Part shown: positions 11,641 to 21,380 of the stretch, piece by piece | How the letters are laid out: each line of letters starts with the position of its first letter | Numbering within the stretch: the first letter of the stretch is position 1 | Origin: Thinopyrum elongatum | Lineage: Eukaryota > Streptophyta > Magnoliopsida > Poales > Poaceae | Direction: 5' to 3' | DNA length: 64,000 bases | Assembly: GCA_011799875.1 (NCBI GenBank) | Contig: CM022299.1 | Coordinates: 350,344,526-350,408,525, forward strand | The notes under the pieces: generated by a model | The model's input: only the letters and a program-made list of their open reading frames with translations | Told to the model about the DNA's origin: nothing | Databases searched by the model: none | Program-made: the position numbers and the translations under genes

Positions 11641-13349
11641 TCAATCCCTGCGCTGGCCTTCGATCCTTTTGATGGAGTCCACCTTCTCAAGGATAGGCGC
11701 GATGCACTCTTCAAGCGCCTCGACATTTGCGTCCCTTGGCAGATGGCCGAGCGCGTTGGAGAGGTCAATGCCGGGATTGCTGTGCACCACCTTGATGAGC
11801 ACCTTGCGGAGGACGGCCCGGCAAAGCCGGCGAGTCTCGTTGGCCAATTCGGTCACCCGGCTAGACTGGAGCGCCCTCAAGGCGTTGATGATGCTTTCAA
11901 AGAACATCGTCAACCTGGCACTTGGAGATATTCTTTCCTCAGAAGAATACTTGAAGTTCGACAGGCCCATGGTTGACAGTTCTGTGGTAAGCTTCTCCGC
12001 GGTGGCGATGAGACGTCCAGTCCAGATCTCCACTCCCTTCTCGTACTCGGTTTGGGCGGCGGCGGCGCTCTTGAGCAGGTTCCTCTCTCCTTGGAGATCC
12101 TTGAGTAGAGCCTTCTCACGGACCCTGTCGGTCTCGAGAGACTTCTGCAGCGTGGTCAGTTTCAACTCTAGAACCGCAATGTTATCAGCCGCAGAGGAGA
12201 GCTGCTTGGTTTTGTCAGACAGGGCAACTTGTATCTCCGCCAAGGAGTGGAGGGTTTTTTCCCTGTCGCCCTTGAGCGTCGAGAGCTCCTTGCCGTGCTC
12301 TTCGAGATCTGTTTCCAGCCTCTTCACCTTGTCGCTCAGCTCGTTCTTGGCGGCCTCTGCAGCCTCGGCAGCATCGACGGCCTCCTTGAGCTTGCCGGCG
12401 TGACTTGCAGTCAGAGCTTCGAGCGCCTCCTTATGTTTTTGCTCCAGCTCCTGGGTCCGCCGCGCGACAAGATTCTCGATATCTTCATCTTTGTTGCGAA
12501 GCTTGGCGGCGAGCGCCTGCTCACGTGCGGTGAGATCTTCCTCATGAGCATCAAGAGCAACGCGGCGCCCCGTCAGGAGGGCATCTTCGGCAGCAATCCT
12601 TTGAGCAGCTTCATCATGCGCTTTCTCCATATCGGATTGCTTCAGGAGGATCTCAGTCCACTGCTGGCTCACTTGTTCCCGGCCGGCAACCAACTCTTGG
12701 AGGGCCTCGGCGTGCCAGATATGCATTTGTGCGACACGCCTTTGAAAATCTGCTTCGGCCGCCTCGACAACTGCCATTCTGGAGTCTGCTTTGTCTTTCC
12801 GGGCGCGATGGAGAGCCTGGAGCTTGCGGAAATTCTCGCCCATGGCCTGAAGGAGTTGATCCTCTTCCGATTTGCCGCTGCTAGTGCTGGGGTCGTCAAC
12901 AACTTCGAGCCCGGCAGCAGCAATGATTTCTTGAAAAACTTCTCCTTCAGCTGGTGCCCCAGTGCTTGCCGTCCCTGGCAAGTTGATGAACAGGTTCTCG
13001 CCAACCTTGAGGTATTTGCTGGATGAGGGGCCTTCGGATGTTGATGGCTGGTCTTCAGTGGCCGCCTCACCAGTGGCAGGGGGCCCTGTGGCCGGTGCAG
13101 CGCCTGGCGCTCCTGCGGCAGGAATGCCGTCAGTGCGGTCCTCAGCCTCCCTGTCGCCCCCTTCAGTAGGTTCTTCGGCGGGTTCCTCTTGTGCAGTCTT
13201 GGCGGCCTCCCCATCAAGAGCACCACCAGCGTCGACAGTGTCATCCTTGGTGGCTTCGCTGGCAGTGATCCTGTCTGCTTCGGCGGCAGTGTCCTTGGCG
13301 GTCTCCTCGATGACAACGTCGACGTCCATGTGTTCCATCACAGGGAACT

Positions 13350-13459
13350 CTGAAGGACGAAGGAGGAAAACAGAATAAGATCAAGGTTGAAGTTTGAAGT
13401 GACTAAAGACAGAGAGATAAGGGAAAAAGAGTAACAAGCACTCTGAGGCAATCGAGTAC
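13350..13459 (-). other. intron 2 of the antisense gene
   Basis: 110-bp intron: donor GCAG|GTACTC (GT at 13459-13458) and acceptor CCTTCAG (AG at 13351-13350). It joins codon position 1 of exon 2 to position 2 of exon 3, keeping the frame (phase 1). Confidence 0.75.
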
Positions 13460-13908
13460 CTGCGTCGGGCTGTCGGAGGGTGGCTTCGCCCCTCCCGGCA
13501 ACTCCGGTTGCCGGGGGTGGGTTGCCGGAGTCCGCGCCTGCCGGCTCCTCCTCAATTAGGATGGGCTCGTCGGCAGGATCTCTTGCCGGGGACGTGCTTG
13601 TGGGCGGAGCGGTCGATGAAGGAGGCACAATGGGGATGTCTTCCGACAGCTCTCCTTGTTGCCGTTCTTCTCCTGCGAACCCAAAGATATCAGCGGCAAG
13701 AATGAAAGCCTCGGCACCCGCCAGCGGAAAAAGAACAGTGAACTTACGCTGGGGGCTGTGCTGGGGGCTGTGCTGGGGGCTGCGTTGAGGACTGGACTCC
13801 GGGCTGACAACGATGGTTTCTTGCACGCTCGTGGAGCCTGCCGGGGGTTCGTCACCCATAGAAGTCCTTGACCTCTTCGCCATCCTCTCCAGCAATGTTT
13901 CTGTGTCA

Positions 13909-13982
13909 CTGCAGAGACAATACGAGCAACTTAGTATGATTGATCCATGATTGGAATATAAAGGCTATGGCAAAGTACTCAC
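13909..13982 (-). other. intron 1 of the antisense gene
   Basis: 74-bp intron with strong donor GTGAGTAC (13982 down) and acceptor CTCTGCAG (ending 13909). It joins codon position 2 of exon 1 to position 3 of exon 2, preserving frame. Exon 1 stays open from the TAA at 14105 to the donor. Confidence 0.75.
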
Positions 13983-15766
13983 TCTTCTTCCTCTCGCTCC
14001 GGACTAAAGCCAGAGATGTCGAAGTCGACCTCCGCTGCGATGTCTGAGTGGGGAGGCGGAGGAGGAGTCCTAGGCCGCTTGGCTGTGGCAGGCGCCGGGG
14101 CAGCTTACGGTGCGGTAGTACGAGACCCTCCTGCCGCCCCAGCAGTGGCCGCTGGTGTGGGTCTCGCGCGCCGCGCAGGCTGTTGACGAGCCCCCTGCCG
14201 CGGTCCAGTCTTGCCGGCCACTTTCTTGCCGGGAGCTTCGCCGCTCGAAGAAGGCTGGCTTGCCGGGATGCCAGATGCAGCCTTCCGAAGAACACGCTTC
14301 GTCTTCTTCGGGGGTGGGAGCTCTTCTCGCGTTTCTTCTTCGGCCGTGTCCTCGCCGGACGAGCTCTCAGCGGCTACGCTGCTTTCTTCCCCGGCAACCT
14401 TGTCCTCCCCGGCAGGTTTTACCTCCACTACCACCTCTGCGTCGCTGGCTTCCCACTCTGTGAAGCCGACGCTGCCGGCCTCCGCAGCAAGATTTGCCTC
14501 CTCCACCCTAGTAGCAATGTAAGCTACTTCTTGATCAGTGGTGGCTCGGATGAAATCTGACTCTTGCCGGACAGGCCTCTCCGTCAAGTTGTCAAAAAAC
14601 TTCTGCGCTTCCTCCTCGATTGGCTTGGCCCAGGTCGGGTCAAGACCGTGGGCGTTGAACATCGGCAGGAAGGCAATGATTGACCCCAAGGCAGAATTGT
14701 TGCACAAGGGAACAATCCTTGCCGGCAGCCGGTGCTTGTCTTCGTGCTGGAATAATTTTTGACGGAGAGCGCCAAGCTGCATAGCGGTCAGATTGTTGTT
14801 CAGCCCAGGGCGCAATCTCATGACGTCTGCCGCATTTTTGTATTCCCAAGCTGGCCTTCCCCTGTTCTGCAGTGGGGCGATGCGGCGGCGGAGAAAGTCG
14901 AAGCCGATCATCTCCATCGTCAGTCCGGCAGCCTTCAGGCGAAGGATCCTGGTGGTGGCGATTGTGAGCCTCTCGTCCTCCGCAGCGGGATCGCTCCAAT
15001 CCTTGCTACGGACCACCTTCTGTTGCCGGGGATGACAAAACGGATGGGGATCTGCTTCCTGGATCCAGCACCATTCAGCCCGCCACTCGTCCCACTTTTT
15101 GCGGTAAACTCCTTCTGGGTATATTTCCTTATTCCAAGCCCTTGGAATCCAGGCGATAGAACTAGAGAGGGCCTCTCCTTTTTGGATGCGAGGGAAGAAG
15201 TAATGGCGAAAAAGAGCAGAATTGGGAATCACGCCGACAAAGTTTTCACAGAGATGGGCAAAGATGGACATGCAAAGTACTGCATTCGGCGTGAAATCGA
15301 GAAGACGAAAGCCGTATGTGTACATGATATCATTGAAGAAGTCGGAAAAGGGGGGACAGAGCCCGCAATAGAAATATGCAGTGAAGAAAGGGTATCTGTC
15401 CGATCCACCTTTGGAGCAAGCACCTGGGATTATGCGTGTGGCAGGGTGAGCTTGCGTCTCTTTCGCCCACATGCACTGGTATCGCCCCTTCAGAGCTTCA
15501 GCATCGAGCGATGGAGGGAAGACGACGAGCCTCTTCCGCATCTTCGCCAGTTCGCTCTCCGGAATGTCGGCTTTCGCCTCCTTTCCCTTGCTGGCCTTGG
15601 GCGGCATGGCGGCTGTGAGGACGGAAGCTGGGGGTGGAGCGAGCATGGAAGCAGCGGGCGGAAGAGGAAAAGGCTTCGCTGTGAGCTCGAGAGGAGGAAG
15701 GCGATGGCGATGGCCAGATTGAGAAGAAGAGGGGGGTAAATAGGCTTGTGCCTCTGCGACTTCTCC

Positions 15767-15773
15767 TTTTTAT
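15767..15773 (-). promoter_or_regulatory. candidate TATA box for the antisense gene
   Basis: The minus strand reads CCCATAAAAAGGAG here, about 120 bp upstream of the first ATG (15646). This suits a TATA element with a 5' leader of about 90 nt. A second AT-rich candidate (GAATAAAAGAGG) lies near 15795-15806. Position only; no experimental support. Confidence 0.45.
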
Positions 15774-16010
15774 GGGGAAGGAGCGGGGCCGCCTCTTTTA
15801 TTCCCCAATGTGAATGCATCTCTATAGGCGCGAGGCAGTTGCAGCCTTTTTGGCATGCTTCCCACGTCGCGTGCTCGGTGCATGTAGTGGGGGGCACAGT
15901 AAAACGAGATATTTACGAGCAGTTAATTCCCTGCCACGCGTGCCCATGCACTGTTTGGGCCTAGCCCAACAACGCCTCGCACTCGTGTATGGCCTAGGCC
16001 CCGGGGCTCC

Positions 16011-16900
16011 TGTCGGTGTACTAAGTATTGGGCCACTAGTACCCCGTACTTGTGCACGGGCAGTTGTAGCCATCCTTGCGGCAAGGCTTGCCGAGAACAG
16101 CTCGAGGTCGATTCAAGCCATCAAGGAAATCATCAAGTCAGAGATCTGAGGATCAGCAGATAAGCAAAGCTGGAATCTGAAGGCCAGCCTCCCCGGTAAG
16201 ATCCTTGCCGGGATGGCCTGTAGAGCCCGGCAAGGCTTGGCGCCCGGCAAGGCTTGGCGCCCGGAAAGGCTTGGCGTCCGGCAAGGCTTGGCGCCCGGCA
16301 AGGCTTGGTGCCCGGCAAGTTTCGGCGCCCGGCGAGATTCTGCCACTGTACCACTACTCCAGCACAACGACAAAACCTGACATTCTGGGTCCTTCTCTGG
16401 ATGCGTGGCAACGCGCCAGTGGAGGAGAGCTTAAGCGGTGCTGATGGGATGGCCCCTTTTTCCATCCCCAAGAAAGTGAGGACACCTAAACGGACACCTC
16501 ACGGTGCATTAAATGCACTTGTCCTAATCCGTCAGGGGTTAGGTATGATACCTTGTAGCTACTTTACACCTCAATGTATGTACATTTTGCCACGGTGGAG
16601 ACCCCTTTGAGCATATAAAAGGAGGCCCAAGGCAACTGCTACAGAGGAGGAGAACTTCTGGCCCATTCTGCATGCGTAGCTGCTCTTTGAACGTACTGTT
16701 CATTGCGAGCGCTCCTGAAGGCTGGGCTCAAGAACATCAATAAGAACACAAAGCAGGAGTAGGGTTTTATGCTGATCAGCGGCCCGAACCTGGGTAAAAA
16801 CTTCCCGCGTCGATCATTGGTTCTGCTCTTTGCGTATACCTCTCCCCCCGCCGAATCGTAAAGGGGTCTCTCGGGATCCCATAGGTGTCGTACCCCGACA
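16011..16900 (+). repeat. 3' LTR of the gypsy element
   Basis: 890 bp, same ends as the 5' LTR, TATA box at 16614-16621, followed by the right target duplication CGCGA at 16901-16905. Confidence 0.95.
16226..16327 (+). repeat. 17-bp tandem repeats in 3' LTR (6 units)
   Basis: Units start at 16226, 16243, 16260, 16277, 16294 and 16311, with small variants (CCCGGAAAGG, TCCGGCAAGG). Three more units than the 5' LTR, which exactly explains the 51-bp length difference. Confidence 0.92.
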
Positions 16901-16947
16901 CGCGAACGCGCCGTACAATGAACTGCCCGCTAGCTCCCTAATCTCTA

Positions 16948-17142
16948 TCTCTACTCTTATAAAAAACCGAGTTGGTGATGATGGTGTGCCTGCCATACTA
17001 TGGCAATTTTGCAAAAAGATACCAGCACCCCTCTCCACATTTGCAGATAAGGGCTTCCCTCGTTCATCTTCGTCTCCCACGAGATAAACAGCTCGTATAA
17101 ATGCATATTGATGTTCCGTGCAACGCATGGGCCTCTTGCTAG
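16948..17142 (+). mobile_element. mini-Helitron, non-autonomous
   Basis: 195 bp beginning TCTCTACTCTTATAAAA and ending TTGCTAG, inserted between A (16947) and T (17143) as Helitrons require. A 6-bp hairpin CCGTGC-AAC-GCATGG (17116-17130) lies 12 bp before the CTAG end. No coding capacity. The ends and hairpin are visible; the class assignment follows plant Helitron rules. Confidence 0.6.
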
Positions 17143-17270
17143 TCTCAAATATAAACTGCACTAGTGCACGCCCGCAGAACATCCTTTCCGAAGGGACGAA
17201 GCCCTGCAGTTACCATCTCCTCTCATGTAAACCACCTCCATAAGGGACAAGGCAGTTGGTCGCCATTGCC

Positions 17271-18054
17271 ATGGATTCGCAAGGCAGTGGTGCTTCTCAT
17301 CCTCATCGAGGTTGGGAGACCTTGGACGACGATCCTTTGGGACAAATCGTAAGTCGCTCCGACTTCCTCACATCCGCAAGACTTAGCGGTACTTGCACCA
17401 AATATTTTAAGAGGGTGCGTAAATATGCGCGGGAGAAGGCCATGCTAGTTGGTCTGCCATGCGTCCTTGAGGACGAGGATGTTTCCTTGGGGGTCTCTCC
17501 AGCGCGGCATGGCCGTAGTTGCAAGTTGATGCCCCTTGAGATGCCGACGTTGAGGGACACTCGGATTTTGTCCGATGAGCAGGTAAGTGATGAGTTTGAT
17601 CATGTAGTAAATGCATTCTAAAGACTACTTCCGTGTCCATTTCCTAATTCCCCCGCTGCCCACTGTTTCACAGATTAGGCTTGGTGCCGGTGGAGATTGG
17701 CTTGCATATGTACGGGAGGGTACCAACATCAATTTGCACAACATCTACAATGGTGACACCGTTCCCGTAGAACCTTTGTCCAACATTGGGATCAGCCATG
17801 CAATGGGCCTTCGCTTGAATTGGTACGATGGAACCACGGTGAGATTGAAGAAGATAGCAATCCCAAAAGCCCTGATAAGGCCGTCCGCCAACCAAAATTA
17901 CACTCTCATCACGGTGTTCGACATCGCGATTGCTTTCACGAACCCTGCACATGGCGGTCAAAGGTGGACCATGCTGTCTGTGGCTGATTTGTTGCCGTAC
18001 GAGTACGACGATGTTGTGCTCCTTTCTAACCGCACCTTCGCGGTGACAAACTAG
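17271..18054 (+). CDS. F-box/DUF295-like gene, exons 1 and 2
   Basis: Exon 1 runs 17271-17582 (ATG, MDSQGSGASHPH) and exon 2 17674-18054. The 91-bp phase-0 intron (donor CAG|GTAAGTG at 17583, acceptor TTTCACAG at 17673) keeps the frame, giving 230 residues to TAG 18052. Residues about 12-50 (WETLDDDPLGQIVSRSDFL, then CTKYFKRVRK) look like an F-box. Exon 2 (GDWLAYVREG onward, ending LLPYEYDDVVLLSNRTFAV) matches the first half of a DUF295 (KIB-like beta-propeller) domain of grass F-box proteins. The second half appears to be at 19565-19981, so the true gene is probably longer. Such proteins act as substrate receptors of SCF ubiquitin ligases (family knowledge). An alternative start is an in-frame site 15 bp upstream. 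Confidence 0.6.
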
Positions 18055-18289
18055 GGGACTTGTTTTGTATGGGACACATCCTATGGTATACTCCCTCTCT
18101 TCCAGTTTATTTGTTTTGAATTTTTTCGTTTTATAAGTTTGAAATGCAAATTTCGAGCTCCCCATCACATGTTGAGATTACAATGTGCATTAAATCATTG
18201 CGTGCATGTAGTAGTTTTTTATTGGTCATTTATACTGGTCATGCATGCATGCATTGCAAGTAACATTTTTTACCACAATTTTTTAGGAA

Positions 18290-19017
18290 ATTGAGTGCAG
18301 TAATTGAGTAGTTTTGCAAACTCCCAGTACTACACCTGAAACGGTACAAAATCAATACCACCACCACGCTCCCGTCTGACCGCCCTGGCCGACCCAAACC
18401 CCCTCCCTTGCCGGCGTGCGCTTCCCGCCTGAAACGGTCAGCGCCGCCCCAGAGCGTCAGTGACGCATTAATGCACAGCCAGAGCGAAGGCGGCCTCTCA
18501 CTGGCGCCGGCTTTGAAGCAACATGACGGCAGAGAGAGCGCCGCTTCCCGGTGCACGCGACTACTCCGCATCGAGGCTGGCCATAGTGGTGGTAACTTAG
18601 CTGGTACATACACTCGAGAATATCATACATGGTGATGTGGCAGAGAATTAAAGAAGAGACAGGGGGTCATGCATGGTAATAAATATGATCATCTATGCTA
18701 CTACTCTATGATACTATGCACTATAAAAGTACTATATCATACACTAGTATCATGCACTAGTATATTGTATATGATACCCCCCACTATGAGTAGCCTCAAA
18801 TGACACCACGGCTGGCCGTCGTCCGTGCGCCGCCCACATTATAGTTGCAACTTGTTTAGAGTAGGTTTTACTCCAGTTTGTATGAAAACTGTAATGTATC
18901 TCGTCTGGTTTATATGAAAAGTTTTCGAAATGTAATGATTTTCGTCCGGTTTTTATGAATTCCGCCTTGTTTGCACGATTATGCAGGGCAAAGTCATCCC
19001 CCGATCAAAATCAGATC
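18290..19017 (+). repeat. segmental duplication block A, copy 1
   Basis: Matches 22455-23774 at high identity in parts: AATTGAGTAGTTTTGCAAAC, CTGACCGCCCTGGCC, CGCGCTTCCCGCC-type words, CTCTCACTGGCGCCGGC, the GTAATGTATCTCGTC/GTAATGAATTTCGTC tail and GATCAAAATCAGATC at the end. Copy 1 lacks most of the ORF-bearing middle of copy 2 and carries a MITE instead. Confidence 0.75.
18573..18797. mobile_element. MITE with GAGGCTGGCCATAGTGG-type inverted ends
   Basis: About 225 bp. The left end GAGGCTGGCCATAGTGG and the reverse complement of the right end (GAGGCTACTCATAGTGGGG) form imperfect terminal inverted repeats. The interior is AT-rich without an ORF. The duplicate at about 22705 lacks it, giving an independent empty site. 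Target duplication not cleanly visible; superfamily not assigned. Confidence 0.65.
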
Positions 19018-19564
19018 GCCAATCGTGGATGTGCATGGGGCATTTGGTCTAACTTGGAACCTTGTAGCTGACGACACCTAGTTGGGACGTACTATCTTAG
19101 CAGTCGTTACCCATGGTACCATTGAAGGGCAACAAGGTGCCACGATCTATCACAATCGGACCCTGATCATGTACCCAAGTAATCCCTTCTCTCCAATCCA
19201 AGAGTAGTAGAGCAAGGAACTATCGTATATCTTATTGCCATGTCATCTTATAACATTTCAGTACATGTCTCTTTATACTCTAGGAGCAGGAGTAGTTCTT
19301 TCCTTCTTTATTTATTTATTGGGATAGTCATCTACGCAACTTTATAATGCTAGTTGTATAAACTATAAAGGACTTAAGAATTTCAATTCCACGTAGTACT
19401 AGCTAGGTAACACTCTCAAATTGTTTGTCGTCGTCCGTGCCGCAGCTGGTCTATACATTGCTTCCCTTCCCCCTCATAGAAATAAGCAATATAAAGTATT
19501 TTATTTTAATCTGTATCCTCTGCTTACGTCACCTTATTATACTGCATGGACCATAACCATGCAT
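19018..19564. other. unique segment 5' of the second DUF295 part
   Basis: No gene or repeat recognised. This is the start of a 1.3-kb segment (19018-20337) absent from duplication copy 2. Confidence 0.4.
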
Positions 19565-19981
19565 GTCAGCATGTATCCAGGTTTGAGATGCCAGGTGTAC
19601 CAGATGGACGGCGGCGTGTTCGACCCCCGTGATGCTACCTGGGTGCGGATGAACACACTTGAAGAGTACTCGATTTTCATCGGGGACAACTACCCCATAG
19701 TGCAAACGATGCCACCTTCCATGCACAATGCCGACAGCCTGCCGTTCATGAAGAATGGGTGCGTTTTCATTGCGCACTGAAGGATTCATATCTTGAACGC
19801 CCCTATCCCTGATCTATGCCGCTTCAGTTTGGATGAGTCTCCATCGTGGGGAGCCACACTAAGAAGCTGCGATGATATGGACTCCCGTTGCCCACCGTTA
19901 TGGATCGTTCCATCTATGAAGAACACATGGGACTGGAACTACAAGACAGACATGTACCCAGGGATGTATGAACCTGAGTAA
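19565..19981 (+). pseudogene. C-terminal DUF295-like exon, with a stop
   Basis: One frame encodes CQVYQMDGGVFDPRDATWVR, MNTLEEYSIFIGDNYPIVQ and MKNGCVFIAH, then TGA at 19778-19780. It continues in the same frame through IPDLCRFSLDESPSWG and CPPLWIVPSM to TAA 19979. This matches the usual DUF295 C-terminal order (VY-L, WV-V-SL, lFiGdNy, PPlWfvPS). A possible acceptor is TATCCAG before 19577 or GCCAG before 19596. It probably completes the gene begun at 17271. The internal TGA, if real, removes the last ~65 residues, so this copy is likely a pseudogene. Confidence 0.55.
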
Positions 19982-20337
19982 TGTAGCACAGTAAGTGAAG
20001 TAGAAAGGCACAAATATTATGAACATGCATGGCATATAGGCATTTGTCTTACTACCACTAAATGTTGTACGTGCAATGCACGATGATATTATGATGTACA
20101 TGCCTAAGTACTCTATTGCTAGATTAATTGGAGGCACATATTAGGTTTTATATTTGTTTACGTGTATGGCCCGAGACCTTCCAACTAGACGCGTCTTTCT
20201 CTCCGGGTCACACTTTGTATCGTTACATACTACTAGTACTACGTGTGGTCTCCGACCTAGAAGTGGAAGAAGTGGAGATGCTCTACCACGCTGTTCATGT
20301 CCCACTCCTTTCGCTGACGTGTGGGACATCTAGCATG
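19982..20337. other. intergenic, no gene seen
   Basis: AT-rich downstream flank of the DUF295-like exon; a short plus ORF here has no recognised features. Confidence 0.4.
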
Positions 20338-20700
20338 TGCCGTGTTTCGCACTCCTTCGTCGTAAGAGTTGAAACGCTAGCTTTCATCAAAAATAAAAAA
20401 TAAATATAAATCAGCAGTGATACTATACCATGCGGTTTCCTTGCTCCTCGATATCAGAAATAATACTTTCGTTCACCGACATGTGGGACGTCGACCATCC
20501 TGGTCCACTTGCCATGCATGCAGAACTCCAAGGGAGAGTCACCCCGGTCATTGCGCCGCAGTAATAATGACTAATGAGCCATCAAATCACAGGCCCAACC
20601 TTTCCCACTGTAAAGTTGCTCAGACGAAGGAGCCATCATGACTTCGTTGAATTCTGCTTCTTGAAGAAAATTACTGTACCAGCAATACTTCTAGCTACAG
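20338..20700 (+). repeat. segmental duplication block B, copy 1
   Basis: Starts CCGTGTTTCGCACTCCT and shares with 24652-24985 the words CATGTGGGACGTCGACC, ATCCTGGTCCACTTGCC, AATGAGCCATCAAATC and GAAGGARCCATCATGACTT in the same order. Part of the start is repeated a third time at 23776. Confidence 0.8.
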
Positions 20701-20714
20701 TAGTACTGTACTCC

Positions 20715-20858
20715 AGCGGAGGCCTCCTTTGGTTCATAGGAAGGAATTTTATAGGAATATGAAAATCATAGGAAGTGAGATGACATGCATCTCAATTCCT
20801 ATAGAGAAAGAGATGTCATTTGATGCACAGGATAGGAATTTTTCCATTGAGTCTAGGA
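20715..20858. mobile_element. Harbinger/Tourist-like MITE, degraded
   Basis: Contains GGCCTCCTTTGGTTCATAGG, repeated ATAGGAAT/CATAGGAA words, then GATAGGAATTTTTCCATTGA and GTCTAGG. This resembles a common grass MITE family with CATAGGAAT-rich arms. Terminal repeats are imperfect and no clean target duplication is visible. Confidence 0.5.
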
Positions 20859-20995
20859 TAATGTACTGGTAATTTGCTCTAAAAACTACAGTAGTAACTA
20901 GTACTGGTACATGCTCGTAATTAATTAAACAAACGTACGGGCGACACAGACACACACACTAACTACTAGTACTACTAGTACTTCTCAAATGCTGG
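20859..20995. other. short AT-rich spacer
   Basis: Contains short ACTACTAGTACT repeats; no gene. Confidence 0.4.
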
Positions 20996-21364
20996 CTAGA
21001 CACCGTCGTTCTCCTTCCCGGCTTTGTCGGCGACACCCCACCGTGCTTGGATCTCCGCCGAGCTCTCTGCAGCAGCGCGTGCGTCTTCTTCTTTCTTGCG
21101 GCAGTGGGACTCTCTTTTCTTGAGTGCTTTCTGCCTTTTCCACTCCCTCTGTGCGGCTTTGGCCGCCTCTTGCTCTACCGCCCATTCGGCCTTGGCAGCT
21201 TCAAAGTCCGCCCACATAGTTGTGAGGTCACGAGCGGCGATGAACTCGGCACGGCGAGATGCCATTGCTTCCCTACCATTTTGTGTGCGCTCGTGGGCGG
21301 CGAGGAACTCGGCGCAGCGGGATGCCATCGCTTCCTTACCGGTTAGTGTGCGGCGCGGTGGCAT
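20996..21364 (-). CDS. hypothetical helical 122-residue protein
   Basis: Intact minus-strand ORF starting MPPRRTLTGKEAMASR. It contains two copies of a ~20-residue motif (GKEAMASRCAEFLAAHERT and GREAMASRRAEFIAARDLT), then a charged Ala/Glu/Lys/Arg helix (AKAEWAVEQEAAKAAQREWK) likely to form a coiled coil, and ends GKENDGV. No known catalytic motif. GC-rich codon use differs from the AT-rich flanks. It could be a fragment of a larger Triticeae repeat-associated gene. No function assigned. Confidence 0.4.
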   Translation of the reverse strand: MPPRRTLTGKEAMASRCAEFLAAHERTQNGREAMASRRAEFIAARDLTTMWADFEAAKAEWAVEQEAAKAAQREWKRQKALKKRESHCRKKEEDARAAAESSAEIQARWGVADKAGKENDGV

Positions 21365-21380
21365 GAACGACGCTTGGTGA

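Larger units (their letters stand above)
11641..15646 (-). pseudogene. antisense three-exon gene inside the gypsy (putative plant gypsy-type transposon protein)
   Basis: Three minus-strand frames join exactly through two GT-AG introns. Exon 1 is 15646-13983, exon 2 13908-13460, exon 3 13349-11641. Exon lengths sum to 3822 nt, or 1273 residues plus stop. An alternative start is the second ATG at 15607 (MPPKASKGK). The N-terminal ~320 residues (e.g. FFTAYFYCGLCPPFSDFF, FVGVIPNSALFRHYFFPRIQ) resemble the family Pfam calls Transposase_28, putative gypsy type transposon; I could not run the search. The middle is Pro/Ser-rich and acidic. Exon 3 holds a long Glu/Ala/Lys coiled coil at about residues 900-1150. 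One in-frame TAA (14107-14105, codon 514) interrupts exon 1, while the rest stays open. Antisense extra ORFs are known in Tat elements (Retand, Grande). Function unknown. Confidence 0.8.
3591..16900 (+). mobile_element. complete Ty3/gypsy LTR retrotransposon, Tat lineage
   Basis: Two LTRs starting TGTCGGTGTACTAAG and ending GTACCCCGACA lie at 3591-4429 and 16011-16900. The insertion is flanked by a perfect 5-bp duplication, CGCGA (3586-3590 and 16901-16905). Plus-strand gag, protease, RT, RNase H, a second RNase H and integrase follow in gypsy order, then a long antisense gene. The second RNase H (VMYFDGAF, EYEGLLAGL, IKGDSQLV, NSVADDLSK) next to the degenerate first one is a Tat-lineage trait. 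LTRs differ by 12 substitutions (11 transitions) plus one 51-bp indel, about 1.4%. At the commonly used grass LTR rate of 1.3e-8 per site per year that is roughly 0.55 million years. All open frames are broken, so it is not autonomous. I see no clear polypurine tract directly before 16011. Family name not assigned. Confidence 0.93.
18055..19564 (+). other. gap between DUF295 parts, possible long intron
   Basis: The frame stops at 18054 and DUF295-like coding resumes near 19565. A possible donor is GCG|GTGACA near 18040. The gap contains duplication copy 1 (about 18290-19017) and a MITE (18573-18797). It may be an intron filled by insertions or a rearranged locus. Confidence 0.35.

Noticed and set aside
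11597..13026. Plus-strand ORFs opposite the antisense gene
   Set aside because: The minus strand carries the longer, spliced, coiled-coil reading with a conserved N-terminal domain; plus frames are shadows.
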